DNA of 64,000 nt from CALDUY01 sp046350255 (GCA_046350255.1 JAXMAV010000013.1:62001-126000), one strand, 5' to 3'; shown: positions 1 through 8,159, counted from the stretch's first letter. Made by a program: numbers and translations. The notes: generated by a model not told the origin, from the letters alone.

Positions 1-367
1 GTTCGGTCTGCACCACGGGCCGGCGCTCGTCGAACGCGCGCTCACCCTTGCCGATGGCGTTCAGCTGGTCGCGCAGGAAGTAGACCTTGCGAAACGGGGT
101 GGCCTTCGTGAGGCGGGTGAGTTGTTCGCGTTTCTCGGCCAGCACCTTGGTCAGCCGGCGTTCGTAGAACGCGTCGAGCTGGGACTTCACCGGAGCGGTG
201 ATGAAGTCCATGACGGTCTTGCCGAGAAAGAAGCTGAACAACAGAGCAAACAGGAACCCATAGATAGCCCGCCAGAGATGCTGGCGTAGCTCCTCGATGT
301 GGTCCCCGAAGCTCATCCGCGTGTCTTTGAAAAAATCGTCGGGGTCGCTGGAGAAACCGGTACTCAT
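1..367 (-). CDS. tatC: Sec-independent translocase subunit TatC, 5' part, truncated by window edge
   Basis: TatC is the multi-spanning membrane receptor of the twin-arginine pathway, which exports folded proteins. The start codon is the ATG at 367 (read leftwards), giving a protein that begins MSTGFSSDPDDFFKDTRMSF. Residues 18-31 (MSFGDHIEELRQHL) are the TatC N-terminal signature (F-x-EH-x-EELR), followed by the first membrane helix (about residues 33-52, AIYGFLFALLFSFFLGKTVM). After it comes a charged stretch rich in Lys/Arg/Glu (ERRLTKVLAEKREQLTRLTK), longer than the first periplasmic loop of E. coli TatC; from memory planctomycete TatC proteins often carry such an insertion. It lies 129 bp downstream of the pentapeptide gene on the same strand. 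The rest of the gene lies outside the window. Confidence 0.85.
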   Translation of the reverse strand, partial: MSTGFSSDPDDFFKDTRMSFGDHIEELRQHLWRAIYGFLFALLFSFFLGKTVMDFITAPVKSQLDAFYERRLTKVLAEKREQLTRLTKATPFRKVYFLRDQLNAIGKGERAFDERRPVVQTE

Positions 368-496
368 CGTCGATCCCGTGGCAGACAGGCAGACGCGTCC
401 TCCGGGAAGCAACCGGAGGAGAAGGTGGGACGCGGACCCAGCCGCGCCAGAAGAGTATGGTAGCAAGACAGGCAGCCGGCTGCCAGTGGCGCGCGC

Positions 497-1801
497 CTAG
501 CGAATGACCTTCCGACTAAACGACACAATGAAAAGCCCCCACAAGAGTGTGCCCAGCAAGGATTCCACGATCAGCGGAATGTTCATCCAGTCTCGGGCCA
601 GCTCCTTGATGCCGCCGATCCCTGAGGTGAACACCGAGACGCTCACGGTCGTGCCCACCATGATGCGGTTGGCCCAGCTGGTCAGCGGCTGGTCGGGGAA
701 CGGCCGCTTGGCCTCGTCGATGTAGAAATGCTCGATCCAGAACATGTAGACCAGCGCGAACCCCAGCATGATGACCAGGGCCGCGCGCACGGCGCGCATG
801 GGATTGGCCCCGTAACCGCAGCCCATGTCCAGGAAGCACCAGTCGAAGAACTGGGCCACCCGGGTCCATGGTCGCAACCAGGACCGATCGCGGCTGCGGC
901 GCTGGTTGACCTTGAAACGGTAGAAGGCCCAGTCCTCCTCGTCGTAGCGATGCAGCGAGGCGAACGAACGCTTCAGGTAGGCGTACTCCTGCATCGCTTG
1001 CGCGTGGTGGCCCTGGGCCTCGCTGGCCAGCCGACCCTGCAACTGCGCCGGCGTCACCAGCATGCGCTCGCCGATGGTGTTCTCGAAGGCAAACTGCTGG
1101 TCGTTGCCCTGAGAGATCCCCTCCAGGTAGACATAATCGTTGAACTTGCCGCGCGACAGATCGAGCAGCTTCTCCACGTGGCTGTTGCCCAGGTCGAACT
1201 TCTGCGTCACCGCTGTGCCACGGAACAACGCCGTCCCCTCGAACCGACAGTCGGCGTACGAAAGGCCCTTGTGCGCGTGGACCGAGCGAAAGTCGGCCTC
1301 CTGCACGAAGACCGACCGCTTGAACGATACCCAGTTGTGGAACGTGGCGTCCCAGAAGCTGACGCCGCCCTCGAAGCGGCAGCCGAGGAACGCCAGTTGC
1401 CCGCGTGATTGCATTCCCGTGGCGATGAACTTGCCCCGCACCGTTATCTTGGTGAACTGCACTCCCACCAGGGTGGATTGCTGCAGCGACAGATCGCTCT
1501 CGAAGACGACCTCGTGGCTCATGTGCGGCCGTTCGATGGTGCAGTCCTGAAACTGCACCTCGGCCTTGAAGGTGACCGACTCGAAGCGCGGCTTGATCAG
1601 GTGGCAGTGCTTCATCCGCACCTGGGCGGGCATCTCTCCCGTGAACGCCAGCTTCTCTACGCAGACGTTCTCCAGCAGCCTGCCCGAGCGCAACCGCGCC
1701 AGTGCCTCCGCGGGCGTCAGCTTGGTGTACTTGATCGACGCGGCTGGGCTGGCACCTTCCTCGCCCGCGCTGGATTCCCGATCAGTCGAATGCTCGCTCA
1801 T
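497..1801 (-). CDS. Pentapeptide-repeat-like membrane protein with degenerate ion-channel-like C-terminus
   Basis: 434 residues. Residues about 45-240 form a regular succession of short hydrophobic/aromatic repeats (for example FRSVHAHKGLSYADCRFEGT) of the pentapeptide-repeat type, predicted to fold as a right-handed beta-helix. The C-terminal third has two membrane helices (about residues 341-360 and 405-425) around a re-entrant-like segment VSVSVFTSGIGGIKEL, then a tail ending LLGTLLWGLFIVSFSRK. The arrangement resembles the two-helix ion-channel domain (Ion_trans_2), but the potassium filter TVGYG is replaced by TSGIGG. The start at 1801 has GGAGG seven bases upstream and overlaps the 3' end of the RNase Z-like gene by 20 bp, so the two are probably co-translated. 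Function unknown; it could be a modified channel or a membrane scaffold. Confidence 0.7.
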   Translation of the reverse strand: MSEHSTDRESSAGEEGASPAASIKYTKLTPAEALARLRSGRLLENVCVEKLAFTGEMPAQVRMKHCHLIKPRFESVTFKAEVQFQDCTIERPHMSHEVVFESDLSLQQSTLVGVQFTKITVRGKFIATGMQSRGQLAFLGCRFEGGVSFWDATFHNWVSFKRSVFVQEADFRSVHAHKGLSYADCRFEGTALFRGTAVTQKFDLGNSHVEKLLDLSRGKFNDYVYLEGISQGNDQQFAFENTIGERMLVTPAQLQGRLASEAQGHHAQAMQEYAYLKRSFASLHRYDEEDWAFYRFKVNQRRSRDRSWLRPWTRVAQFFDWCFLDMGCGYGANPMRAVRAALVIMLGFALVYMFWIEHFYIDEAKRPFPDQPLTSWANRIMVGTTVSVSVFTSGIGGIKELARDWMNIPLIVESLLGTLLWGLFIVSFSRKVIR

Positions 1802-2816
1802 GACCAGTTCCTCCGGATCTGTGCAGCTCGGCCCGGGCCTGGGGGAACGACGCCCGGGCTTCTTCGATCAGAGTGTGGTAGCGACCGGCATACCGCGGGG
1901 AGAAGTGAACCAGCACCAGGTCCTCGACCTCGGCCAGCCGCGCCAGCTCGCCCGCCTGCGCCGCCAGCATGTGCCGGTGAATGCCGGCCTGTTTGGCATG
2001 TGCGGACGAGTAGTAACTGTCGCAGTAGAGACGCCGGGCCTTGCGCGCTAGCTGGACGAGGTCCGGCCCGACGCGCTCGCTGTAGAACGTATCGACGATG
2101 AAGGCGATCCGCGCCCCCGCCGAGCGCCCGAAGAAGCGATCCTTGAGCCAGCCCAGGGGCATCTGGATCCCGTCGATGAGGATCATCTCGGCCATCTTGG
2201 CTCGCGCTCGCAGGCGGCCCAGCGCCTCTGCCACCCACTTCCCTGGACGAAGCAGGCCGTTCTGTAGCTTGCGCGGATCTGGGTGGTAGCCCGGTTTCTC
2301 GACCAGGGCGTAGGCCAGGCCCGGGATGGTGTGGTCGGTGAAGCAGGCCTCGACCTCGACGTCGTCGTTGGCATAGATCCGTGGCCAGGCCAGGCTGATC
2401 TCCTGCGGCGCGGTGGGGGCAAACTCCTTCTCGCAGGCCAGGTCGGCCCAGACCGCCTTGCCCGGACTCAGATCGTATACGCGCAGCACCAGCTTCGCCG
2501 AGTCGAACCGCGGGTAGACGTAAGCCGACAGCCGCTGATGGATGCGCCGGATGGTCCCTTCGGGGCCGAACACCGAGAGCGTGCGCGAGGAGAGAAAGTT
2601 GGCCCGCACCAGCCGATCGAGCCCGATGAAGTGATCCACGTGATGATGGGTCAGGAAGAGCGCCTCGACCTCCTCGAGCTGATCCAGCGACAGAGGACCG
2701 TTGTCGCCGCCGTCGAAGAGCAGGGCCGATTGCCGACCCGGGAAGGAGACGAACAGCACGGGGTCGCCGGTCGAGCCGTTCACCAGACGCACATCCGCAA
2801 ACAGGGGACCGGGCAC
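1782..2816 (-). CDS. Ribonuclease Z-like metallo-beta-lactamase-fold hydrolase
   Basis: The protein resembles RNase Z (tRNA 3' processing endonuclease), a cytoplasmic zinc-dependent hydrolase. Visible metal-binding motifs are HHHVDH (HxHxDH type) in FLTHHHVDHFIGLDRL, a histidine in CFTDHTIPG, an aspartate in AFIVDTFYSE, and the late LVHFSPRY, matching the RNase Z HFS-x-RY signature. The reading frame is open to a GTG at 2858, but I prefer the GTG at 2816: a good Shine-Dalgarno sequence (GGAGGA) sits eight bases upstream and the conserved fold begins at once (PGPLFADVRLVNG). The length (about 344 residues) fits the family. It could act in tRNA maturation or on another phosphodiester; the fold is certain, the substrate is not. 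Confidence 0.8.
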   Translation of the reverse strand: MPGPLFADVRLVNGSTGDPVLFVSFPGRQSALLFDGGDNGPLSLDQLEEVEALFLTHHHVDHFIGLDRLVRANFLSSRTLSVFGPEGTIRRIHQRLSAYVYPRFDSAKLVLRVYDLSPGKAVWADLACEKEFAPTAPQEISLAWPRIYANDDVEVEACFTDHTIPGLAYALVEKPGYHPDPRKLQNGLLRPGKWVAEALGRLRARAKMAEMILIDGIQMPLGWLKDRFFGRSAGARIAFIVDTFYSERVGPDLVQLARKARRLYCDSYYSSAHAKQAGIHRHMLAAQAGELARLAEVEDLVLVHFSPRYAGRYHTLIEEARASFPQARAELHRSGGTGHERAFD

Positions 2817-2824
2817 CGTCGCTG

Positions 2825-2830
2825 TCCTCC
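2825..2830 (-). promoter_or_regulatory. Shine-Dalgarno sequence selecting the GTG start at 2816
   Basis: On the minus strand GGAGGA lies eight bases before GTG at 2816. No comparable site precedes the upstream in-frame GTG at 2858, so this site decides the start of the RNase Z-like gene. Confidence 0.6.
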
Positions 2831-2981
2831 GTTTCAGCCCACGCACGAAACCAGACACCCGGACTCGGGCATCAAGACAGGTGCAATCAGTCTATGAACC
2901 CAGGCTGACAGGAGACAGGCGCAGCGAACGGGCGTGCGCTCGGAAGAGTCGCACGCCCGGAAAGATCAACTCCGCCGCAGG

Positions 2982-3905
2982 TCAATCGTTGACCGCGGGC
3001 ACGATACCGCCCCGGGCCCGGGGCAGCTGCATGCGGACCACCTCGGTCTGACGGATGCGCTCCTGCGAGCCGTCCGCCCGATCCAGGATGATCCAGTCGC
3101 CCTTCTCGGTCAGCTTCGTGCCCTGCAGCACGTCGCCACCCTTGAGCGTGAGCGTCACCAGCCCGGCAGAGCTGCTGCTATCGTCCGAGGCCAGGCGCAC
3201 GGCGTTGCGTTCCTCGCGGCTGCGCTCGGGGGTGGGAAGCCCCAGCGCGACCCGCAGCGAGGGTGAGGCACTGGCGCGCAGAGCAGCCAGATCGAGCGAA
3301 CGATCGATCTTGGCGGCATACTCGGGCGTCGCCTGCTGGGCGAGCACGCCGGCCATCGCCTCGGTGATGCGGCTTTCGGGGCCCACACCCTGGCTAAGAC
3401 CGCTAGTCTGCGTGACGCTGTCGCCGCCCACGGCGCCGCCACCGAAGCCGTTGCCGTACCCGGCCCCGTACCCGCCGAACGCGGTGTAGTTGCCCGGGTA
3501 GCCGTAATAGCCGGTCAGGTTGTTGCTCGGATACCCGGCGAAGATGGTGCCGTAGCTGTTACGGGTCGTCTCGACGCCGTAGAGCTGCATCTGCACCTGA
3601 CGGCGATGGAGTTCCAGCTGGCGTTCGCTGATGACGAACTGGCGCTTCAGCGCCTGCAGATCGTTAACGTAGGCCGACTCGTTCTCCAGGCGTTCCATCT
3701 CGCGCAGGGTGCTGGATTCGCTGGGGGAGAGGTTCTGGCCGAAGTAGCGCACCGTCTGGCGGGAGCCATCCAGAATCTGCATCTGGTGGACATCGCCGCG
3801 CGGTCGCCGGGTGGTCGAACGTGTCTGGGCATCCACGGAGCTAACTACCAGCGCGCAACCAACCACCGCCACGCTCCAGGCGTGGTGCATCGAACTTGAG
3901 GACAT
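2982..3905 (-). CDS. Secreted Gly/Tyr-rich protein of unknown function
   Basis: 307 residues, not recognised. An N-terminal hydrophobic segment (AWSVAVVGCALVVSSVDAQ) with an Ala-x-Ala-like end looks like a signal peptide cleaved near residue 27. Residues about 50-100 are rich in Glu/Arg/Gln and probably helical or coiled coil. A middle section rich in Gly, Tyr and Asn (YGYPGNYTAFGGYGAGYGNG) is low complexity. The C-terminus (LVTLTLKGGDVLQGTKLTEKGDWIILDRADG) looks like a small beta domain of the kind that senses or binds at the envelope. The start is supported by GAGGAG just upstream. The 174 bp between it and hisG hold a hairpin and no gene. Probably an exported envelope protein. Confidence 0.55.
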   Translation of the reverse strand: MSSSSMHHAWSVAVVGCALVVSSVDAQTRSTTRRPRGDVHQMQILDGSRQTVRYFGQNLSPSESSTLREMERLENESAYVNDLQALKRQFVISERQLELHRRQVQMQLYGVETTRNSYGTIFAGYPSNNLTGYYGYPGNYTAFGGYGAGYGNGFGGGAVGGDSVTQTSGLSQGVGPESRITEAMAGVLAQQATPEYAAKIDRSLDLAALRASASPSLRVALGLPTPERSREERNAVRLASDDSSSSAGLVTLTLKGGDVLQGTKLTEKGDWIILDRADGSQERIRQTEVVRMQLPRARGGIVPAVND

Positions 3906-4033
3906 GCTGTCTCCTCAATGGGTGAGGGGGATCCACGTTGAGACAACCGCTCCGTTGACGGGTGAGCGGCGCGCCCGGCATCAGTCCACCTGCTGCCAAT
4001 GTAGCGAAGCAGGAGAAGGAGGGGAAGGTAATT

Positions 4034-4061
4034 CTTCCGGCGCAATCAGTTGCGCCGGAAG
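4034..4061 (-). terminator. Hairpin terminator after hisG
   Basis: A perfect 12-bp inverted repeat CTTCCGGCGCAA / TTGCGCCGGAAG with a 4-base loop begins 19 bp after the hisG stop. The sequence after it on the minus strand (AATTACC) has only a weak T-run, so it may end transcription poorly or mainly protect the 3' end. Confidence 0.6.
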
Positions 4062-4079
4062 GCTCCTCTCGCGCCGGGG

Positions 4080-4961
4080 TCAATCGATGATCTTGTTCAG
4101 CGGATACTCGACGATGCCCCGCGCTCCGGCCGACCGCAGGCGCGGCACGAAGTGACGCACGTAATTCTCGTCGAGAATGGTGTTCACTGCCACCCACTCC
4201 GGATCCGACAGCGACGAGACGGTGGGCTTCTGCAAGGCGGGCAGGATCGACAGCACCTCCTGCAGCTGGGCCGTCGGCACGTTCATCATCAGGCCGACCT
4301 TGCCCTCTGCCGCCATGGCCCCCTTGAGCATCATCACCAGGTCGTCAATCTTCTCGCGCTTCCAGGCATCTTGCTTGTAGGCCGACTCGTTGGCGATGAA
4401 ACGCGTGGTGCTCTGGAGAAGGTCGCAGACGATCCGCAGATTGTTGGCCTTCAGTGAGGAGCCTGTTTCGGTGACCTCGACAATGGCGTCAGCCAGACGC
4501 GGCGGCTTGACCTCGGTCGCGCCCCAGCTGAACTCCACTTCCGCCGTCACGCCATGACTGGCCAGCCAGCGACGGGTCAGGTTGACCACCTCGGTGGCGA
4601 TCCGCTTTCCCTGGAGATCCTGCACCGACTGGATCGGCGAGTCGTTGGGCACCGCCAGCACCCAGCGCACCGGGCGCCGGCTGACCTTGCTGAAGATCAA
4701 CTCGGCCACCTCGACGACCGTGGCGTTGTTCTCGAGGATCCAGTCGTACCCGGTCAGGCCGCAATCCAGCGAGCCGTTCTGCACGTAGCGGGCCATTTCC
4801 TGGGCCCGGATCAGGGTGCAGTGGATCTCGGCATCATCAATGGCCGGGAAGTAGCTGCGCGACTGGAAGGTGAGCTTGTAGCCCGCCTTGCGGAACAGGT
4901 CGGCGGTGGCTTCCTGCAGGCTGCCGGCAGGGATTCCGAGTTTGAGGAGCTTCTCTGTCAT
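4080..4961 (-). CDS. hisG: ATP phosphoribosyltransferase HisG (long form)
   Basis: HisG catalyses the first step of histidine synthesis: ATP plus PRPP gives phosphoribosyl-ATP. The N-terminus KLGIPAGSLQEATADLFRKAG, the GLTGYDWI segment and the phosphate-binding EVTETGSSLKANNLRIV are all characteristic. At 293 residues it is the long form with the C-terminal ACT-like regulatory domain (VGLMMNVPTAQLQEVLSILPALQKPTVS...), so it should not need HisZ and is likely inhibited by histidine. Its ATG overlaps the hisI stop codon (ATGA), indicating translational coupling. Confidence is high from motif and neighbour. Confidence 0.95.
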   Translation of the reverse strand: MTEKLLKLGIPAGSLQEATADLFRKAGYKLTFQSRSYFPAIDDAEIHCTLIRAQEMARYVQNGSLDCGLTGYDWILENNATVVEVAELIFSKVSRRPVRWVLAVPNDSPIQSVQDLQGKRIATEVVNLTRRWLASHGVTAEVEFSWGATEVKPPRLADAIVEVTETGSSLKANNLRIVCDLLQSTTRFIANESAYKQDAWKREKIDDLVMMLKGAMAAEGKVGLMMNVPTAQLQEVLSILPALQKPTVSSLSDPEWVAVNTILDENYVRHFVPRLRSAGARGIVEYPLNKIID

Positions 4962-5338
4962 TTTTTGTAGACCGTGGCCGGATCGAAGAGACGCTCGCCG
5001 ACGACCTCGACACCGTCGGGGGTGAGCTTGCGGAAAAAGCAGCTGGCGAACCCTTCGTGGCAGGCGGCCCCGCCGATCTGGTTCACCTGGAGGAGGATGG
5101 TGTCGGCATCGCAGTCGAGGTAGATACCGCGCACCTCCTGCACGTTGCCGCTCTCCTCGCCTTTGCGCCAGAGCTTGTTGCGGCTACGACTGAAGTAGAC
5201 CGCGCGGCCGGTCCGAACCGTCTCTTCCCAGGCCTCGCGGTTCATCCACGCCAGCATCAGCACCTGGCCGGTGGCGGCATCCTGGGCGATGGCGGGGAGC
5301 AGCCCGCCGGCCTTCTCGAAATTGGGACTAAGTGACAT
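4958..5338 (-). CDS. hisI: Phosphoribosyl-AMP cyclohydrolase HisI
   Basis: HisI opens the adenine ring of phosphoribosyl-AMP, the third step of histidine synthesis. The 126-residue protein is the single-domain form with no fused HisE pyrophosphohydrolase. Conserved features are LMLAWMNREAWEET, the SRSRNKLWRKGEESG segment, the metal-binding DCDADT, and the zinc-cysteine motif GGAACHEGFASCFFRK. The family more often has Q-x-G-x-ACHTG, so the Gly-Gly and HEG here are mild variants. It overlaps hisG by 4 bp and lies 50 bp downstream of apt on the same strand. hisE is not in the window. Confidence 0.95.
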   Translation of the reverse strand: MSLSPNFEKAGGLLPAIAQDAATGQVLMLAWMNREAWEETVRTGRAVYFSRSRNKLWRKGEESGNVQEVRGIYLDCDADTILLQVNQIGGAACHEGFASCFFRKLTPDGVEVVGERLFDPATVYKK

Positions 5339-5388
5339 GATCGGCTAGTTCCGTGACCTTCGGGCCCCCAGGCACGCTGCCGGGGACG

Positions 5389-5901
5389 TTAGAAACGCAG
5401 GACACTGAAGATGTCGTAGGGGTTCAGGCGCCCGCGTCCTTCGAGGAACCCCAGCTCGATGAGAAAGGCACAGCCAGCGACGATGCCGCCGGCCTTCTCG
5501 ACCAGGTGGCAGCCGGCCTTCATGGTGCCTCCGGTGGCCAGCACGTCATCGACCAGCAGCACCCGTGTCCCAGGCCGGATGGCGTCGATGTGCATGTGCA
5601 ACTCAGCGTGGCCATACTCCAGCTCGTAGCTGTACGAGAGTGTGGAGTAGGGCAGCTTGCCGGGTTTCCGCATGGGGATGAGCGGCAGGTCGAGTTCCAG
5701 CGCCATGGGAGCCGCGAAGAGAAACCCACGGGCCTCCGCTGCCGCGATGGCGTCGATCGAGCGGCCCTTCACCAGGTCGAGCAGCGAACGGATCGACTGG
5801 CGAAACGCCTGCGGATGAGACAGCAGGGGAGTGATATCCTTGAACAGGATCCCGGGTTTGGGAAAATCAGGGATGTCACGAATGTAGTTACGCAGATCCA
5901 T
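5389..5901 (-). CDS. apt: Adenine phosphoribosyltransferase
   Basis: Apt salvages adenine by coupling it to PRPP to make AMP in the cytoplasm. The 170-residue protein has the type I phosphoribosyltransferase PRPP loop RVLLVDDVLATGGTMKAG (about residues 108-125), the AAEARGF segment and the N-terminal YIRDIPDFPKPGILFKDITPLL typical of bacterial Apt. Length is standard. It is 50 bp upstream of hisI and could share its message; both pathways use PRPP and adenine nucleotides. The divergent acetyltransferase begins 68 bp away, so the gap 5902-5969 should hold both promoters. Confidence 0.95.
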   Translation of the reverse strand: MDLRNYIRDIPDFPKPGILFKDITPLLSHPQAFRQSIRSLLDLVKGRSIDAIAAAEARGFLFAAPMALELDLPLIPMRKPGKLPYSTLSYSYELEYGHAELHMHIDAIRPGTRVLLVDDVLATGGTMKAGCHLVEKAGGIVAGCAFLIELGFLEGRGRLNPYDIFSVLRF

Positions 5902-5969
5902 CGCCCCGCTCCTGGGTGGGTCTCAATCTTACAGCGTTGGCTTACGACTTCTTCCTTCCCGAGGCAACC

Positions 5970-6464
5970 ATGCCGTTGACTGTCCGCGCCGCCACCCCTG
6001 CCGATGTCGATGTCATCGCCGAGTTCAACCGACGCATGGCGCTGGAGACTGAGCATCGCGTGCTTGATCCAGGCGTGCTGTGGCCGGGTGTCCGCGCCGT
6101 GCTCGAGGATCCAGCCCGCGGGGTCTATCACGTCGTCGAACGCGCGGGCGAGGTCGTCGGGCAACTGCTCATCACCACCGAGTGGAGCGACTGGCGCAAC
6201 GGCTGGTTCTGGTGGATCCAGAGCGTCTTCGTCCGCGAGGATGCCCGGCGTCTGGGCGTGTTTCGTCTGCTGTACGATCATGTCTGCGCCCAGGCGCGGG
6301 CCCAGGGCGACGTGGTGGGATTGCGTCTGTACGTCGAGCGCGACAACCGGCGGGCCCAGTCGACCTACGAACGCCTCGGAATGGGGGCCACCGATTATCT
6401 CCTGCTCGAACGCTGCCCGCTGGATGCTTCGGAAGTGCGCGCAGACAGCGCCAACGGTGTATGA
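5970..6464 (+). CDS. GNAT-family N-acetyltransferase
   Basis: A 164-residue GNAT-fold acyltransferase; it would move an acetyl group from acetyl-CoA to an amine or protein substrate that I cannot identify. The fold begins TVRAATPADVDVIAEFNRRMA; the core strand IQSVFVREDARRLGVFRLLYDHV is the acetyl-CoA-binding motif A region, although the usual R/Q-x-x-G-x-G/A is relaxed to ARRLGV. Motif B is RLYVERDNRRAQSTYERLGM. The frame is open back to 5916, but the ATG at 5970 fits the domain start; the 18 extra residues are unlike the family. It is 25 bp before the FGE-like gene and may be co-transcribed. Confidence 0.8.
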   Translation: MPLTVRAATPADVDVIAEFNRRMALETEHRVLDPGVLWPGVRAVLEDPARGVYHVVERAGEVVGQLLITTEWSDWRNGWFWWIQSVFVREDARRLGVFRLLYDHVCAQARAQGDVVGLRLYVERDNRRAQSTYERLGMGATDYLLLERCPLDASEVRADSANGV

Positions 6465-6489
6465 TGACGGGGAGCAACAAGGGGGAGGC

Positions 6490-7479
6490 ATGCGCCTCGA
6501 ACACGCGCTGCTGGCGGCCATCCACGAACGTCCCCACGACGAGACGAACTGGTTGGTGCTGGCGGACTGGCTGGAAGATCAGGGCGAAGCAGACCGGGCT
6601 CGCTTGCTGCGCCACCAGCGCCGCCTGCGCGAGCTGGGTGCTTGCGACGAGCGCGCAACTCTGGAAGCCCAGGTACAGGAACTGTTGCTGGCAGGTGTGC
6701 TTCCGACAGTGCCGACCTTCACCAACTCAGTTGGGATGGAGCTGGCACTGGTGCCTGCGGGCAAATTCTGGCTGGGCTCTCCCGAGGACGAGGACGGGCG
6801 CTACAGCGACGAGTCGCCACGCCGACTGATCGAGCTAACCCGGCCGTTCTACCTGGGCGTCTACCCGGTGATGCAACAGGAGTACGAGCGGGTGATGGGT
6901 GTGAACCCCAGTGCCTTCAGCCCGCATGGCCGGATGGCCGAGCTGGTGGGGGCAGCCGACACTCGCCGGCATCCCGTCGAGGAAATCACCTGGGACGAGG
7001 CGTTGTACTTCTGCCGACGCCTGGCCCACCTTCCCGGCGAGACAGCCCGGGTCTACCGCCTGCCGACGGAAGCCGAGTGGGAGTATGCCTGCCGGGGCGG
7101 CGCGTCGCTGCTGAGTCCCTTTCCGTATGGCCCCCACATCAACGCCACATTGGTGCACTATCAGCCTTCACCGCGCCACCGAACGACGAGCCGGTACACC
7201 CGTCCCGTGGACGTGGGATTACCCAACGGGTTCGGCCTGCACGACATGATTGGAAACACCTGGGAATGGTGTCTCGACTGGTACAACGATCGCGCTTACG
7301 AGCTGAACCCATCCACCGACCCCCCCGGCCCCAGCGAGGGCGAACGTCGTAACGTCCGGGGTGGCAACTATAACCTGGAGACCCGGCGCGTGCGCAGCGC
7401 TGACCGCTCGAGCTTCGATCCCATCCACCGTGACAGCGACCTGGGGTTTCGCGTCCTGTGCGAGTGGCCTGCCTGCTAG
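6490..7479 (+). CDS. Repeat-companion domain (TIGR02996-type) fused to FGE/SUMF1-like domain
   Basis: About 329 residues, cytoplasmic by lack of a signal. Residues 1-50 (LLAAIHERPHDETNWLVLADWLEDQGEADRARLLRHQ) match the repeat-companion domain that is heavily expanded in Gemmata-like planctomycetes. From about residue 77 (NSVGMELALVPAGKFWLGSPEDEDG) to the end is an FGE-sulfatase/SUMF1-type fold with TEAEWEYACRGG, GLHDMIGNTWEWCLDWY and the final VRGGNYN...LGFRVLCEW. The paired active-site cysteines of true formylglycine-generating enzymes near the RGGxY region are absent, so sulfatase maturation is unlikely; the fold may serve in binding. The ATG at 6490 sits in GGGGGAGGC context. Another FGE-like protein occurs at 40323-42179. 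Confidence 0.85.
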   Translation: MRLEHALLAAIHERPHDETNWLVLADWLEDQGEADRARLLRHQRRLRELGACDERATLEAQVQELLLAGVLPTVPTFTNSVGMELALVPAGKFWLGSPEDEDGRYSDESPRRLIELTRPFYLGVYPVMQQEYERVMGVNPSAFSPHGRMAELVGAADTRRHPVEEITWDEALYFCRRLAHLPGETARVYRLPTEAEWEYACRGGASLLSPFPYGPHINATLVHYQPSPRHRTTSRYTRPVDVGLPNGFGLHDMIGNTWEWCLDWYNDRAYELNPSTDPPGPSEGERRNVRGGNYNLETRRVRSADRSSFDPIHRDSDLGFRVLCEWPAC

Positions 7480-7538
7480 ATCGAATCGCGGGCCAGCCGA
7501 TGCACACGGGACATCTCTCTCCAGCATTCTTAATTAGA

Positions 7539-7567
7539 TTGACTTCTCCTCACCCCTGCTTCAGAAT
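7539..7567 (+). promoter_or_regulatory. Sigma-70-like promoter for the small membrane protein gene
   Basis: TTGACT (-35, 5/6 match), a 17-base spacer and CAGAAT (-10, 4/6 match) lie about 45 bp upstream of the ATG at 7611. The intergenic stretch 7480-7610 holds no other feature I can see. Confidence 0.45.
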
Positions 7568-7610
7568 GCCCGCTTCTCTGACCAGACTTCGATGGTGATG
7601 GGAGGCATGG

Positions 7611-7910
7611 ATGACCACTCGACTCGCGCTGATTCTGACCGGGGTGTGGACACTGCTGGTCGTGGCCGGGTGTGCCGGCGCGATCACGTACATCGCGAAC
7701 GGCCCCCAGCATCAGGCTGAGGCACGAGCCAGCAAGGCGGGGGGCGGCTTCGGCGTGGTCACCGCCATCGGCTATGGAGCCATCTGGGTCCCATGGGCCA
7801 TCGTGTGGTCGCAGAAGCGCAAGGAGCAGGGCCGACGACGCGATGACGAGGACGAAGACGAAGTCGAGGAGGAAGTCGAGCGCAAACCGCGCCGCCGACG
7901 AAAGAACTGA
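7611..7910 (+). CDS. Small two-helix membrane protein or lipoprotein with a charged tail
   Basis: 99 residues, not recognised. An N-terminal hydrophobic segment (LALILTGVWTLLVVAGCAGAI) contains a possible lipobox (VVAGC), so it may be lipidated at Cys21; a second helix is GFGVVTAIGYGAIWVPWAIVW. The last 30 residues are a dense run of acidic then basic amino acids (RRRDDEDEDEVEEEVERKPRRRRK). A clear Shine-Dalgarno GGGAGG precedes the ATG and a promoter-like sequence lies upstream, and a hairpin follows the gene, so it looks like a stand-alone unit. The charged tail may sit in the cytoplasm if the first helix is a signal anchor. Confidence 0.6.
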   Translation: MTTRLALILTGVWTLLVVAGCAGAITYIANGPQHQAEARASKAGGGFGVVTAIGYGAIWVPWAIVWSQKRKEQGRRRDDEDEDEVEEEVERKPRRRRKN

Positions 7911-7943
7911 TCGCCCCCCGAAACTGGTTTCTCCAACGCCAGG

Positions 7944-7975
7944 CAGGACACGCATCAGAGACGTTGCGTGTCCTG
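7944..7975 (+). terminator. Hairpin terminator after the small membrane protein
   Basis: An 11-bp inverted repeat CAGGACACGCA / TGCGTGTCCTG with a 10-base loop lies 34 bp after the stop codon and is followed by TCGTTTGTC. The T-run is short, so termination may be partial. Confidence 0.5.
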
Positions 7976-8076
7976 TCGTTTGTCTGCATGTCCGCTTGAT
8001 CCGACGGATGCATATCCCGCTTCTCTGGCACCTCTCTTCTGTGTCCTCCTAATCAAACCTGTTCTCCATTTTCTGG

Positions 8077-8105
8077 TTGACATCTCACTGAGGCTCATTA
8101 ATCTA
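8077..8105 (+). promoter_or_regulatory. Possible promoter of the DUF1559 gene
   Basis: A perfect -35 TTGACA at 8077-8082 is followed after 16-17 bases by TAATCT/AATCTA, a weak -10. It lies about 55 bp upstream of the ATG at 8160. The rest of 7911-8159 is free of coding signs other than the hairpin. Confidence 0.35.
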
Positions 8106-8159
8106 CAACCACCATTCTCATCAATCTCTCACAGTTCACCATCTCGCGAGGGGCCACCC

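Noticed and set aside
471..484. GGCAGCCGGCTGCC palindrome between tatC and the pentapeptide gene
   Set aside because: A perfect 14-bp palindrome, but it has no loop or T-run to act as a terminator and such short GC palindromes are common by chance at this composition.
6490..7479. Sulfatase-maturing formylglycine-generating enzyme
   Set aside because: The FGE-like fold is present, but the paired active-site cysteines are missing and no sulfatase gene is adjacent.
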